Assembly: GCA_029834535.1 (NCBI GenBank)
Contig: JAQMWT010000127.1
Span: forward strand, 62,001-126,000
Direction of reading: 5' to 3'
Length of the DNA: 64,000 nt
Source of the DNA: Chrysophaeum taylorii
Lineage: Eukaryota > Sar > Pelagophyceae > Pelagomonadales > Pelagomonadaceae
The notes beneath the pieces were generated by a model that worked only from the letters and a program-made list of their open reading frames with translations, was not told the DNA's origin and did not search any database. Position 1 is the first letter of the stretch; the number at the start of each line of letters is the position of its first letter. A program made the position numbers and the translations under genes. Shown here in pieces: positions 52,701 through 62,318 of the stretch.

Positions 52701-53246
52701 ATGCTCAAGATCTTCGGCGCTGAATGCTACCTTCTATTGGAACCCCACGAGCACCACAAGTGGGAACCGTGCCGCCGCAAATACTTATATCTATGTTGCG
52801 CCAACGCGCAAAACCCGCTCGTCTCCCCACGTGTTGACCATATTGCCGACGTCGTCCTCAACCCTGAAAACGGACAAATCCGTGTTTCGTCCAAGCTGCA
52901 ATTCCTCTACATGCTCCAGCATCCTACTCCTGATCCTGAACTTGCTCCTCCGCCTCACGCTCCTCCCGCGCCTTTCTCGCTCACACCCCACGCTGCTATC
53001 CAAGACCATCTCATTCAGAGGGGGACACGGACACCTCATCCTCAGAGGGGGCACTCTCCACCTCCCTCAGCTCCTTCTTCGTCCCCTGCTCCTGCTTCTC
53101 CTCCCTCTTCCGACGCTCCCGTCGACGATTCTGGCTCTATGCCACCGCCGCCCTTGCTTCCTTCTTACAAAGACCTTTTGCACAAGATGACCTCATTCTT
53201 GTCCCAGGTTCCAAACAACCTAACACCCGCAAGGCAACCTCCATGA
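49782..53246 (+). pseudogene. Element C C5-methyltransferase-like domain and integrase
   Basis: 1,154 codons. Residues 15-205 show C5-MTase motifs in order: I (VMLLCSGLSTPAFLSQ), II (VKVVVESDD), IV with Cys (CDIIEITPPCTNRN), VI (LVLLAEMTPP, Glu kept but ENV changed) and VIII (CGDYQYRERWICIARRY), then DIQTIPKRLWLSKDI. About 430 residues of unknown fold follow. TEMSLNY (51702-51722) precedes the integrase: zinc-like His/Cys residues, first Asp in GACDGGYV, and second Asp in FSDAFKPY, which is read in another frame after a G9 tract at 52189-52197. Then comes the Glu in FESAIGF, back in the first frame from about 52465. A Pro-rich tail ends at a TGA overlapping the next ATG. Confidence 0.75.
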
Positions 53247-54824
53247 AAAATATCCAAGCCCGGCTGCAAGCGTCTACTATTGGTGCTTACAAAGCCGCTG
53301 GTGGCAAACTCGCCGATTTCCGCTGGGATCTTCGCCACCACTTTCTTACGTTCAAGTCCCCCGCCCTCTCCGCCCTTCATATCAATGGTGGTATCCTCTG
53401 GTCTGCTATCTGCTCAGAGGGGGAACATGCGTTGTTAGCTCGTCTTCTTCTCCCGTTGCGCACTGACTTACTTGCCCGTTACCCTCACGTCGATGGTTAC
53501 TTCGCCCACGCTAAGTGCGCATCCAGCATCCCAGCCGCAACCTTTCTAACTGCTGATGGTTCACCTACGCGCCCCATTCCTCAGCCTCTTTTAGCTGCGT
53601 TCACTGAGCACGCTGCTGCCTTTGGCATCTCTTCATTACAGTATGCACTTACGTATCTGGCGCCGACCAGCTTTATCGATCACAACTCCTCCGAGTTTGG
53701 CGCTAATTCTGCATCTCTGTCTGACTTGGAGGAATACCTTCTGGTCTCTACAGAGTATATCACCCAGGTCTTACATGCCGACCCTACTATCCATATTCAA
53801 CTGGAATCTGCTTCCTCTACCCCTCCTACTGACGCTGTTTCCGCTTATCCCGAAGTCGCGCACACTGCCTCGACCGCAACGTCGTTAAACTATAGTTCAC
53901 CAGCCACTGTTGGTCCTGACGAATATAAGGTCCAAGAAGCGGACGTTTCCATCGACGAATATAAACTTAAGTGCCTCCACGGTATGTCGCCTGAAGACAG
54001 GCACGCCTACCTCAAGGCCATCGCCAAGGAACTCCACGACATTATCCGCTTTGGCTGCTTCAAACTTTCATTACCCGACGGTGTCTCTCGCCCTATTGAC
54101 AGCAGGATGGTGCTGAAGATTAAAACAGACTCTGCAGGCAAATACGTTAAGCACAAGGCTCGCCTCGTGCTACGTGGCTTCCTAGCATCTCTTGGCGCCG
54201 ATTTCTTTGGCACCTTCAGCCCAATGGCCACAATGACCGCAATCCGGGTACTACTGGCTATTGCAGCATACAAGCAATTGCCTGTCTACCATGCAGACGT
54301 CCCGAACGCCTTCGTTCAGTCTGACATCGATGCCAATGTATATGTTCAGTTACCAGACGGCATCAAGCTTATCGACCCCGATGACGCTAAGTACAAGGGC
54401 CGACGTCGACCGAAACTGCGGAAGTCACTTTATGGACTTCGGCAATCACCATCTCTTTGGAACAAAGAGATAGACGGCTTCTTCCGTACCCTTGGCTACA
54501 AACGCCTGCATTCGGACTCTTGCCTATATGCTCGAGTATCCGCACATGCTAAGTTCGTCGTATGCAGTCTGTCTGCAGACGACATTGTTATTGTGTCCAA
54601 TGATGACACTCTTCGTACTGAGTTACAGGATGCCCTTCACAAACGGTATGCTGTAGAGCAGTTTGAACCTGTCCATACCCTCCTAGGCATGCGTATGTGT
54701 CGCACATCTGATGGATCCATTTCTCTGGATGTGCAAGCCAAGCTTGATGAGCTCTTCGCTGATCATCCTGTCTTGCAGCAACTAACTCAGCTTAAATGTC
54801 CAATGTCCTCGTCCTTAAAGTATA
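53243..54824 (+). pseudogene. Element C copia reverse transcriptase, cut by an HLE insertion
   Basis: ATG 53243 overlaps the preceding stop as ATGA. The first 205 residues are of unknown function (NIQARLQASTIGAYKAAGGK). TATSLNY occurs at 53873-53893. RT then follows: RMVLKIKTDSAGKYVKHKAR, LPVYHADVPNAFVQSDI, LRKSLYGLRQSPSLWNKEI, CLYARV and the catalytic CSLSADDIVIVS (Tyr/Val of YVDD replaced by Ser-Ala). Coding is disrupted at about 54825, where the HLE sequence begins; the remaining C-terminal residues of the open frame (KCRPVSSPSPNL) are HLE. Confidence 0.85.
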
Positions 54825-56546
54825 ACAAGTGCAGGCCAGTAAGTTCACCTAGTCCCAATCTCTAACCCCAGTAAGTTCACCTGGTCCCAGTAAGTTTCAT
54901 ATAAGTTCACCTGGTCAGTAAGTTCACCTAGCTCACACCAACTCCTTTGAACTCGTCGCTCTCGCCTCTGCCAATCTAAGCTGCTTTAATCCGCACGCGC
55001 CGCCAACCTTTGAGTTGACTCTAAAAACCCTTTACTCTAAAAACCCCAGTATGTTCACCTGGTCCCAGTTTCACCTGGTCACTCAGCTCACCTAGTCCCA
55101 ATCTCCAACCCCAGTAAGTTCATCTGGTCCCAGTAAGTTCACCTACAGTGCGCGTGTAGACGCCGTGAGGGGGCTTATCGGTATTGCGCAGCACGTGTGG
55201 GGTAGGGTGGAGTCGTCGACCCAGATGAGTATATCCTCGGGGATGCCGATCGACAGAGAGCCACGTAGAGCTGGACGTGGCAGAAGACGGGCTTGTGGGC
55301 AAGAGGACGCCGACCTCGCGGGGCGTATGGCCCTGGCTCTTGTTGATCGTTTGGCGTAGGCGGGCCTTAAGGGATACAGGTTGGAGGAGCCTCGGTGACA
55401 ACGACACGATCAATCATGTATCTGGGACCGTTGCAGTGGCCGTGCGACGGGTCGAGGTTGCGAAGACTTTAAGCTCGCGATCAAAGTCAGCATGCCGTTG
55501 GTTGTCAGGGAGTTGAAACTCGACTGTAAAGTGCGAGGCGTCGTCTTCCGACCCAACCTAGTCGGCCGAAAAGAACCCCGACGCCTCATCTCCGGGAAAA
55601 AAAGGCCGCGGTCATGCGCGCGTTGTCAGCATCGACAACATCGTTTCGACGGGGCGTGAGAATGGCGCGCTGAAAGAGCCGCCGCGGGTCGTGGAAACAG
55701 TCGGCGAGGTCGCCGTATACGGCTTGGAGGGATCACTGTCTGGCTCGCGCGCCTACCTGATCCTTATCCTGATTCGGGGGACAAACGTACGACCTACGGG
55801 CGGGGCCCGTCCTCTCTTCGCCTGCCCCACGACTCGGCGATGACCCCGACTAGGTCCCGCGTACTTATCTCCGCCCGTCAGGCACATCCCTCCTACCCCA
55901 CAGACCCAGCCACATCCTTCATGCTCCCCACACACACCCCCCTCTTAGCAGTCGACATTTAAAGACAAACAAACAGTCGACATTTAAAGACAAACAGCGG
56001 CTGCGCCAACTTCACAGAGGCAAAGGCGGCCCAAACTCGCCGCATCTACCGTGAGTGGGGGATCGCCGACGCATTAGGCCGGGCTCGCTGTGCCCTCACC
56101 GCCCTCACCCATGTCGCCGCCTCGGGGAACCCCACCCAGGCCGCCCGATCCCAGCAGGACGTCACCCTTCGTCGCACATACGTCCGGCGGCAGCATGCGT
56201 ACGACCTACGGGCGGGGCCCGTCCTCTCTTCGCCTGCCCCACGACTCGGCGATGACCCCGACTAGGTCCCGCGTACTTATCTCCGCCCGTCAGGCACATC
56301 CCTACCCTCACCTCCACAAAACCCACCACATCCTTCTTCATGCCCACACCACACCCCCTCTTAGCAGTCGACATTTAAAGACAAACAAACAGTCGACATT
56401 TAAAGACAAACAAACAGACCTCCTACCCCACAAACCCCCCCACATCCTTCATGCCCCCCACACACACCCCCCTCTTAGCAGTCGACATTTAAAGACAAAC
56501 AAACAGACAGACAGACAGACAAACATCCGTCGATTAGTAGTAAGGA
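54825..56546 (-). mobile_element. HLE copy 2, inserted between RT and RNase H of element C
   Basis: Starts ACAAGTGCAGGCCAGTAAG and ends CGATTAGTAGTAAGGA. It contains the AGTAAGTTCACC repeat zone, a decayed PIF1 helicase end (55413-55120, minus: NKSQGHTPREVGVLL, LYVALC-like), and a duplicated block (about 55785-55930 and 56200-56340) with GTCGACATTTAAAGACAAAC repeats. On both sides element C coding is continuous in sense (SSLKYN / EDGTPSS), so this is an insertion into C after C arrived. Confidence 0.78.
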
Positions 56547-57483
56547 AGATGGCACTCCCAGCTCTGAAACAGAGTTGTACATCAACTCGCACTTTGCCAC
56601 CCTCCTTGGCAAGCTGGTGTTCATGCAAGTGGCCTGCAGACCTGACTTCTCGCAAGCCTTGGGTAGATGTTCGCGTGGCATGCATGCCCCCACGTATGTT
56701 CGCGTCCAAATGCTAGAACACCTGCTCCGCTATCTGAGGAAGCCGGAAAACCGCTCACTTTGCCTCTGGTTTCATCCTAAAGGTAATGCTATTGAAGCTC
56801 ACCTTCGCACTGTCTCCGCTAATCGAATTGATCTTTCCACTGTGGTTGACTACCAACCGCAGGATGTATCCATTGGACAGTTTGATCCCTTAGTTGCCAT
56901 GGTTGACGCTGACAATGCCCCTTCCTTAGCACAGGAAGGTAGGAAATCTACCACCGGGTTTGTCTTCTATCTTTTCAACTGCCTTATCTGTTGGAAAAGC
57001 AAGCTCCAACCGATTGTCTCCTGCTCAACTCACGAAGCTGAGTTGATTGCCCTCCGTAGTTGTGCTGACGAAGCTGTTTGGCTACGCAAGCTGCTGTTGG
57101 AACTCTCCTTTGTCGTCAACCCCACCTTCAACGTCAACAATGTTAATGGTGAGAACACCGCTGATCCTGTTGATTTCGATGACAATGACAACCCAGTTGC
57201 TGAAGATATGCGCTTCATCAGAAGCCTACATCTCTTGTCTGACAATGCTGTTGCTGTTCACACCTCTAATAACCCAGATGGATCATCTCGCTCCAAGGCA
57301 CAGTCGACCAGATGGTTTAAGATCCGTGAGCACATCTCGCTACAGAAAATTCGAGTCCATCATGTTCCCGGCAAGCTAAACGTGGCTGATGGTTTTACAA
57401 AGCCACTTGCGGCTGAGTTCTCCACTTTTCGTTCTCTACTCGGCATGCATCATGCTTCTGACGACAAGCCTTTACAGGATTGA
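56547..57483 (+). pseudogene. Element C RNase H
   Basis: Resumes after the HLE insertion: INSHFATLLGKLVFMQVACR and RPDFSQALGR (RT thumb/connection). RNase H follows with VAMVDADNAPSLAQEGRKST, TGFVFYLFNCLICWKSKLQ, the catalytic HEAELIALRS, and the C-terminal KAQSTRWFKIREHISLQKI and GKLNVADGFTKPL. Stop TGA at 57481-57483. In the same frame downstream a further TATSLN motif (57502-57522) ends in TAG where the others have a Tyr codon. Confidence 0.82.
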
Positions 57484-57694
57484 AGGTGCCTAACCCTAGT
57501 GACCGCAACATCGTTAAACTAGCCCTGGCCCTACCTTCTTTTGCCACAATTTTTTTGTGCGCGCGTGAGTGTCGCTTATGTCCTTTTCATGGCACTCCCG
57601 TGGCCGCGGCTTCTCCCCAGTCGTTCGAAGGACAGTCCCACGCTCGCTCTCCACGGCCGAACCTTCTCCCAGGTTGTCGCAAAAGCGACAACCC

Positions 57695-59535
57695 ATGACT
57701 GCTGCTACTGTTACCCCACAGGCTGCTGCTGTTGCACCGACACCAGCCGAACATATCTCACCTCAATCGCTAACGCTCCAGGACGGCCTCAGCATGGACT
57801 ATTTGTACGAACGAGGAATCTCTCTCCTTGAGAGTCCCTGTCACCCCATTTCTCTCTTCTTTTATGCGAGTGGAACTCATCACTGCCCTACACTCCGTCT
57901 ATGAGTCTACTGACTTTTTATTATTTGTGGAACTGACCACATTCATATCCATGCGCTTACCCATTACTATACCTTGGGAAGCTGCTCCTGCTATTGCTTC
58001 TATTGGCTTCTATAGAGACCCCAAACGCGAACTTTTCATTTTGTCGTCCTTTTGTACGCAATGCCTCAATGATCTTGGACAACCGACTTTCCTCGTCTCG
58101 ACCACGTACAGCTCCAAGGCGCAAACACCTCGTGAACTCCCCACCGAAGTGCTGAGTCACCTCAACACGGACGACCATAAGAAGAATGGTCACATCCCCA
58201 TCTCGGCTATTACTATGGGTTTGTGCTTTGCTTGCCACAATACTGATCAGGTGCCTATACAACCTACCGTATGTGCTCGCAATGATACTTCCTTCCAATT
58301 CCCTTGTGATGCGCGCTCAGCTGGTCATATACGCGCTACCCTCATACGCATCTATCATTTGCCAAGGGAGTTATATACTCTTTTGACAAGTATGCTAACT
58401 CAACACCCGTCACTTGTTAACTTGGTCTTATCTGTATCCGCTCTGGCCACAACAGATCCTACCACACAATTGCCATTCGCACTGGATCTTCGGCTTATAA
58501 CACAGATGCACCTTGAGCATCTTAATTTCCTTGTGACTCTTGTCCGAACACAGAGTCGCAAAGCTCAGGCTATGTTCAAGCCCTCCAAATTCCAACCTGT
58601 GGTTACCACTGTTGCCCAATCGTGGGTACAACATCTTGACGACTACGTATCATCTTCAGATGATACAAAACCGCCGTCACTCCTGGATGTAATGTTCGGC
58701 CCCACTTATACTCACGCAGAACATCAAGATTTTCTGCGCTTTTTAAACGCGAAACACCCCCTACTTGCACAGCATGTGTTGACCGAAACGTCGTTAAACT
58801 ACTCACTCTCCACATCAGACCCTACTCTGGAGATGTCTTCGCCATCGACACACCCTGCGCCTTCTGCCTCGCTTGATGATTTCGATGCCTTGCGTCAACA
58901 AGTCGAACAACTCCAGGAAACTCCTCGAATACACGTTCGCAAGGTCAACAGTGCTGAGAATCTATCTCTACGCACAGATCTACAGGCTGCCATTGCTTCA
59001 ATCACCTCCCTGGAGAACCGGCTCTTTCCTCCTACAGCCAACGCGCACGTGTTACTTATAACACTGTACAAGATCACAGAGCTGTTGTCTCGCTTAACTC
59101 TTACCGCTCATGACCAATATGCCGCCAACCACTCCTCCCCGGACGATCACCTCCTTCATCTGCGTGACAAGTTGCTCTCATGCATTCAGAGCATCCCGAT
59201 CTCATGTGAATCGGAAGACTCTTCTATCTTCTCGGATCCGTTCGCTGAGTCCGACTTCTTGGAAAACCAACTGGACACCCTACAACTTGACGCTGGTGCC
59301 ATCCATACTGAATGCTTTACTTGCACTCACGTTTCGCATGGTACCACACCATTCTGCTATTGGTGTTCACCACCTTACAGCGGAAGCTGACGACGACGAT
59401 ACCGATACTCTCGAACCAGTAGCGATGTCCACCACCTTAGATAGCCCTAACACACTGTCTGTCGTACCTGTGTTTCGTAATGTTCTGTTCAAAAGCGTCA
59501 AATCGACTCTCGGCTCTACCAAGTCCAAGCCCTAG
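57695..59535 (+). pseudogene. Extra ORF downstream of RNase H in element C
   Basis: A likely start is ATG 57695 (MTAATVTPQAAAVAPTPAEH), with a frame change near 57860 into the long frame ending at 59390, and possibly another near 59370 extending to 59535. The long frame has about 520 codons: a helical region with Cys pairs (CFACHNTDQVP), the motif TETSLNY (58782-58802), a coiled-coil stretch (FDALRQQVEQLQETPRI) and a C-terminal Cys cluster (ECFTCTHVSHGTTPFCYWC) resembling a zinc ribbon. There is no signal peptide or transmembrane segment, so it is not an obvious envelope protein. Function unknown. Confidence 0.55.
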
Positions 59536-59676
59536 ACACCCCTTCTATACTCTTGATGCTTCGTATATGACCTCTGCGACCATCAAGGCTGTATTCTCCT
59601 TTTTCTTTCCTTCATCATCATCTTTCTCCAGAGATGTTCTATAGTCGCACCTTGCACTTAAGACATCTCGAAGGGG

Positions 59677-59989
59677 TGCAGAGAAATCTGCTGCCTCTTA
59701 CCCTTATCCGTCAGTTGAGAACGTGATCTCTTCCTTACCCTTCTTCTTCCTTTCTACACAGTCAATTAGTCCTCTGATTTGTGCTCAAGCTCATCATCAT
59801 GGTCTAGCGCGTCCCGAGGTATGTAGCACTATACACTTAGCCTTTCTCGTGTAGTTCTAGATGCCGCCTGTCGTGTTCTGAGGATATAGGGAACAGAACC
59901 TTTCATTCCCCGAATTAACCTTGCAGACGCTCATGATGAGACTGGATGGTTTCCCAGGTGACTTACCACTGCATGCTAAATGCTCTGCA
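59677..59989 (+). repeat. 3' LTR of element C
   Basis: 313 bp from TGCAGAGAAATCTGCTGCC to AAATGCTCTGCA, preceded by the polypurine stretch CTCGAAGGGG. Confidence 0.92.
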
Positions 59990-60900
59990 CTGAGTTCACC
60001 TAGTCCCAATCTCCAACCTCAGTAAGTTCACCTGGTTCCAGTAAGTTCACCTGGTCCCAGTAAGTTCACCCACACTGCGCGTGTAGACACCGGGAGGGGG
60101 CTTATCGGTATTGCGCAGCACGTGTGGGGTAGGGTGGAGTCGCCGACCCAGAAGAGGATATCCCCGGGGTCACCGACTCGACAGAGAGCCACGTAGAGCT
60201 GGACGTGGCTGAAGACGGGCTTGGGCAAGAGGACGCCGACCTTGCGGGGCGTCTGCCCCTGGCTCTTGTTGATCGTTTGGCGTCGGCGGGGCTTAAGGGA
60301 TACTGGTTGGAGGAGCCTCGGTGACACGACACGATCGATCATGTATCTGGTACCGTTGCAGTGGCCGTGCGACGGGTCGAGGTTGCGAAGACCTTAAGCT
60401 CGCGCTCGAAGTCAGCATGCCGTTGGTTGTCAGGGAGTTGAAAACTCGACTGTAGAGAGCGAGGCGTCGTTTTCCGACCCAACCTAGTCGGCCGAAAAGA
60501 ACTCCGACGCCTCGTCTCCGGGAAAGGCCGCGGTCATGCGCGCGTTGTCAGCATCGGCAACATCGTTTTCGACGAGGCGCGAGAATGGCGCGCTGAAAGA
60601 GCCGCCGCGGGTCGAGGAAATAGTCTGCGAGGTCGCTGTAGACGGCTTGGAGGATCAATGCTTGGCTCGCGCGCCTACCTGACCCTCACCCTGATTCGGG
60701 GGACAAGCAAACACCTGCCCCACGTCTCGGCGATGACCCCGACTAGGTCCCGCATACCTATCTACGCCCGTCAGGCACATCCCTCCTACCCCACAAAACC
60801 ACACACATCCTTCATGCACCACACACCCCCCCCCCTCTTAGCAGTCGACCTTTAAAGACAAACAGACAGACGGACAAACAAACATCTGCCAATTCGTAGT
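59990..60900 (-). mobile_element. HLE copy 3, right part
   Basis: Continues the copy that begins at 45531, after the element C target duplication CTGAG. It contains the PIF1 helicase remnant on the minus strand (60342-60028: TINKSQGQTPRKVGVLLP, FSHVQLYVALCR) and a right end with GACA-type repeats ending AATTCGTAGT, directly abutting copy 4. Confidence 0.72.
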
Positions 60901-61940
60901 ACAAGTGCAGGCCAGTAAGTTCACCTAGTCCCAATCTCTAAACCCAGCAAGTTCACCTGTTCCCGTTAAGTTCACCTAGTCCCAATCTCTAACCCCAGTA
61001 AATTCGGCGTAAACCCGCACCCACTCACCTCACCCCACTCTCCTTCGAGCTCGTCGCTCTCACCCCCGCCAATCTAAGCTGCTTTGATCCGCACACGCTG
61101 CTAAGCTTTGAGTTTACTCTAAAAGCCCCAGTAAGTTCACACTTGGCCTCAGTAAGTTCACCTGGTCACTAAGTTCACCTAGTCCCAATCTCTAACCCCA
61201 GTAAGTTCACCTGGTTCCAGTAAGTTTAGCTGGTCCCAGTAAGTTCACCTATAGTGCGCGTGTAGACGCCGGGAGGGGGCTTATCGGTATTGCGCAGCAC
61301 GTGTGGAGTAGGGTGGAGTCGTCGACCAAGAAGAGGATATCCTCGGGGTTGCCGATCGACAGAGAGCCACGTAGAGCTGGACGTGGCAGAAGACGGGCTT
61401 CGCCAAGAGGACGCCGACCTCGCGGGGCGTCTGGCCCTGGCTCTTGGTGATCGTTTGGCGTCGGCGGGCCTTAAGGGATACAGGTTGGAGGAGCCTCGGT
61501 GACAACGACACGATCGATCATGTATCTGGTACCGTTGCAGTGGCCGTGCGACGGGTCGAGGTTGCGAAGACTTTAAGCTCGCGATCAAAGTCAGCATGCC
61601 GTTGGTTGTCAGGGAGTTGAAAACTCGACTGTAAAGAGCGAGGCGTCGTCTTCCGACCCAACCTAGTCGGCCGAAAAGAACTCCGACGCCTCGTCTCCGG
61701 GAAAAAAAGGCCGCGGTCATGCGCGCGTTGTCAGCATCGACAACATCGTTTCGACGGGGCGTGAGAATGGCGCGCTGAAAGAGCCGCCGCGGGTCGTGGA
61801 AACAGTCTGCGAGGTCGCCGTAGACGGCTTGGAGGATCAATGGCTGGGTGGCTCGCGGGCCCACCTGATCCTTACCCTAAATCGAGGGACAAAAAAACAG
61901 ACAGACAAACAGACAAACATCTGTCGATTAGTAGTAAGGA
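60901..61940 (-). mobile_element. HLE copy 4, full-length-looking, head-to-tail with copy 3
   Basis: 1.04 kb from ACAAGTGCAGGCCAGTAAG to CGATTAGTAGTAAGGA. On the minus strand it would therefore begin TCCTTACTACTAATCG, compatible with the 5'-TC of Helitrons; the opposite end (CCTGCACTTGT) is not a canonical CTRR. Encodes RAILTPRRNDVVDADN and, in another frame, NKSQGQTPREVGVLL, with frameshifts between. Confidence 0.72.
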
Positions 61941-62318
61941 TAGGGTCGGATAAGGAACTCGGGGGTCCCGCGCCGGGGCCGAAAATCCCCAAGGATTGGC
62001 GGGCTTTTTTGTCCGTCGCCAAGTTGACCCAAAATGGTGCCGATTTTATCTTGGAACGAAGTCCGTAGCTGCCGATTTGGCGAATCTACTTGGGAGTGAG
62101 GTATTTTGGCGCCTCGGTGGAGGCGGGGGCCTAGGTGGCTCTACTCTGCACGACGCCATCGGCTCCAAATACAACAACCGGCGCATCGGGAATGTCCGTA
62201 GGCCCAATGAGGGTCGTGTGGGCGTTTAGACGGCGCCTTTTGTTCGCTGGGGCCAGTTCTAGTGTCCTCGTCTTTCCGGGCGTCCTCGGGAGACCGGCGT
62301 CGGGGCCCGCGAACGCAG
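61941..62318. other. Short spacer right of HLE array
   Basis: About 380 bp with no supported gene; it should contain the 3' UTR of the minus-strand gene ending at 62319. Confidence 0.5.

Larger units (their letters stand above)
48702..58802 (+). repeat. Five in-frame copies of a T-x-x-S-L-N-Y coding motif in element C
   Basis: Positions 48702, 51702, 53873, 57502 and 58782 (each 21 nt). All share ACCG(A/C)AA..TCGTTAAACTA and all are in the coding frame of their ORF; in the fourth the final Tyr codon is TAG. They sit between Gag and protease, before integrase, before RT, after RNase H, and within the extra ORF. Confidence 0.85.
46155..59989 (+). mobile_element. Copia-type LTR retrotransposon 'C' with C5-methyltransferase-like domain and extra ORF
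   Basis: Both LTRs are 313 bp (46155-46467 and 59677-59989), TG...CA, about 97% identical by eye, flanked by CTGAG (46150-46154 and 59990-59994). A primer-binding site follows the 5' LTR and a polypurine tract (AAGGGG) precedes the 3' LTR. Order: Gag, protease-like, C5-MTase-like, integrase, RT, [HLE insertion 54825-56546], RNase H, extra ORF. The internal DNA is AT-richer than the host genes. A few single-base frameshifts and the HLE insertion make this copy defective. Confidence 0.92.

Noticed and set aside
57828-59390. Element C extra ORF as a retroviral-type envelope gene
   Set aside because: No signal peptide, no transmembrane helix and no glycoprotein-like Cys pattern; kept as unknown.
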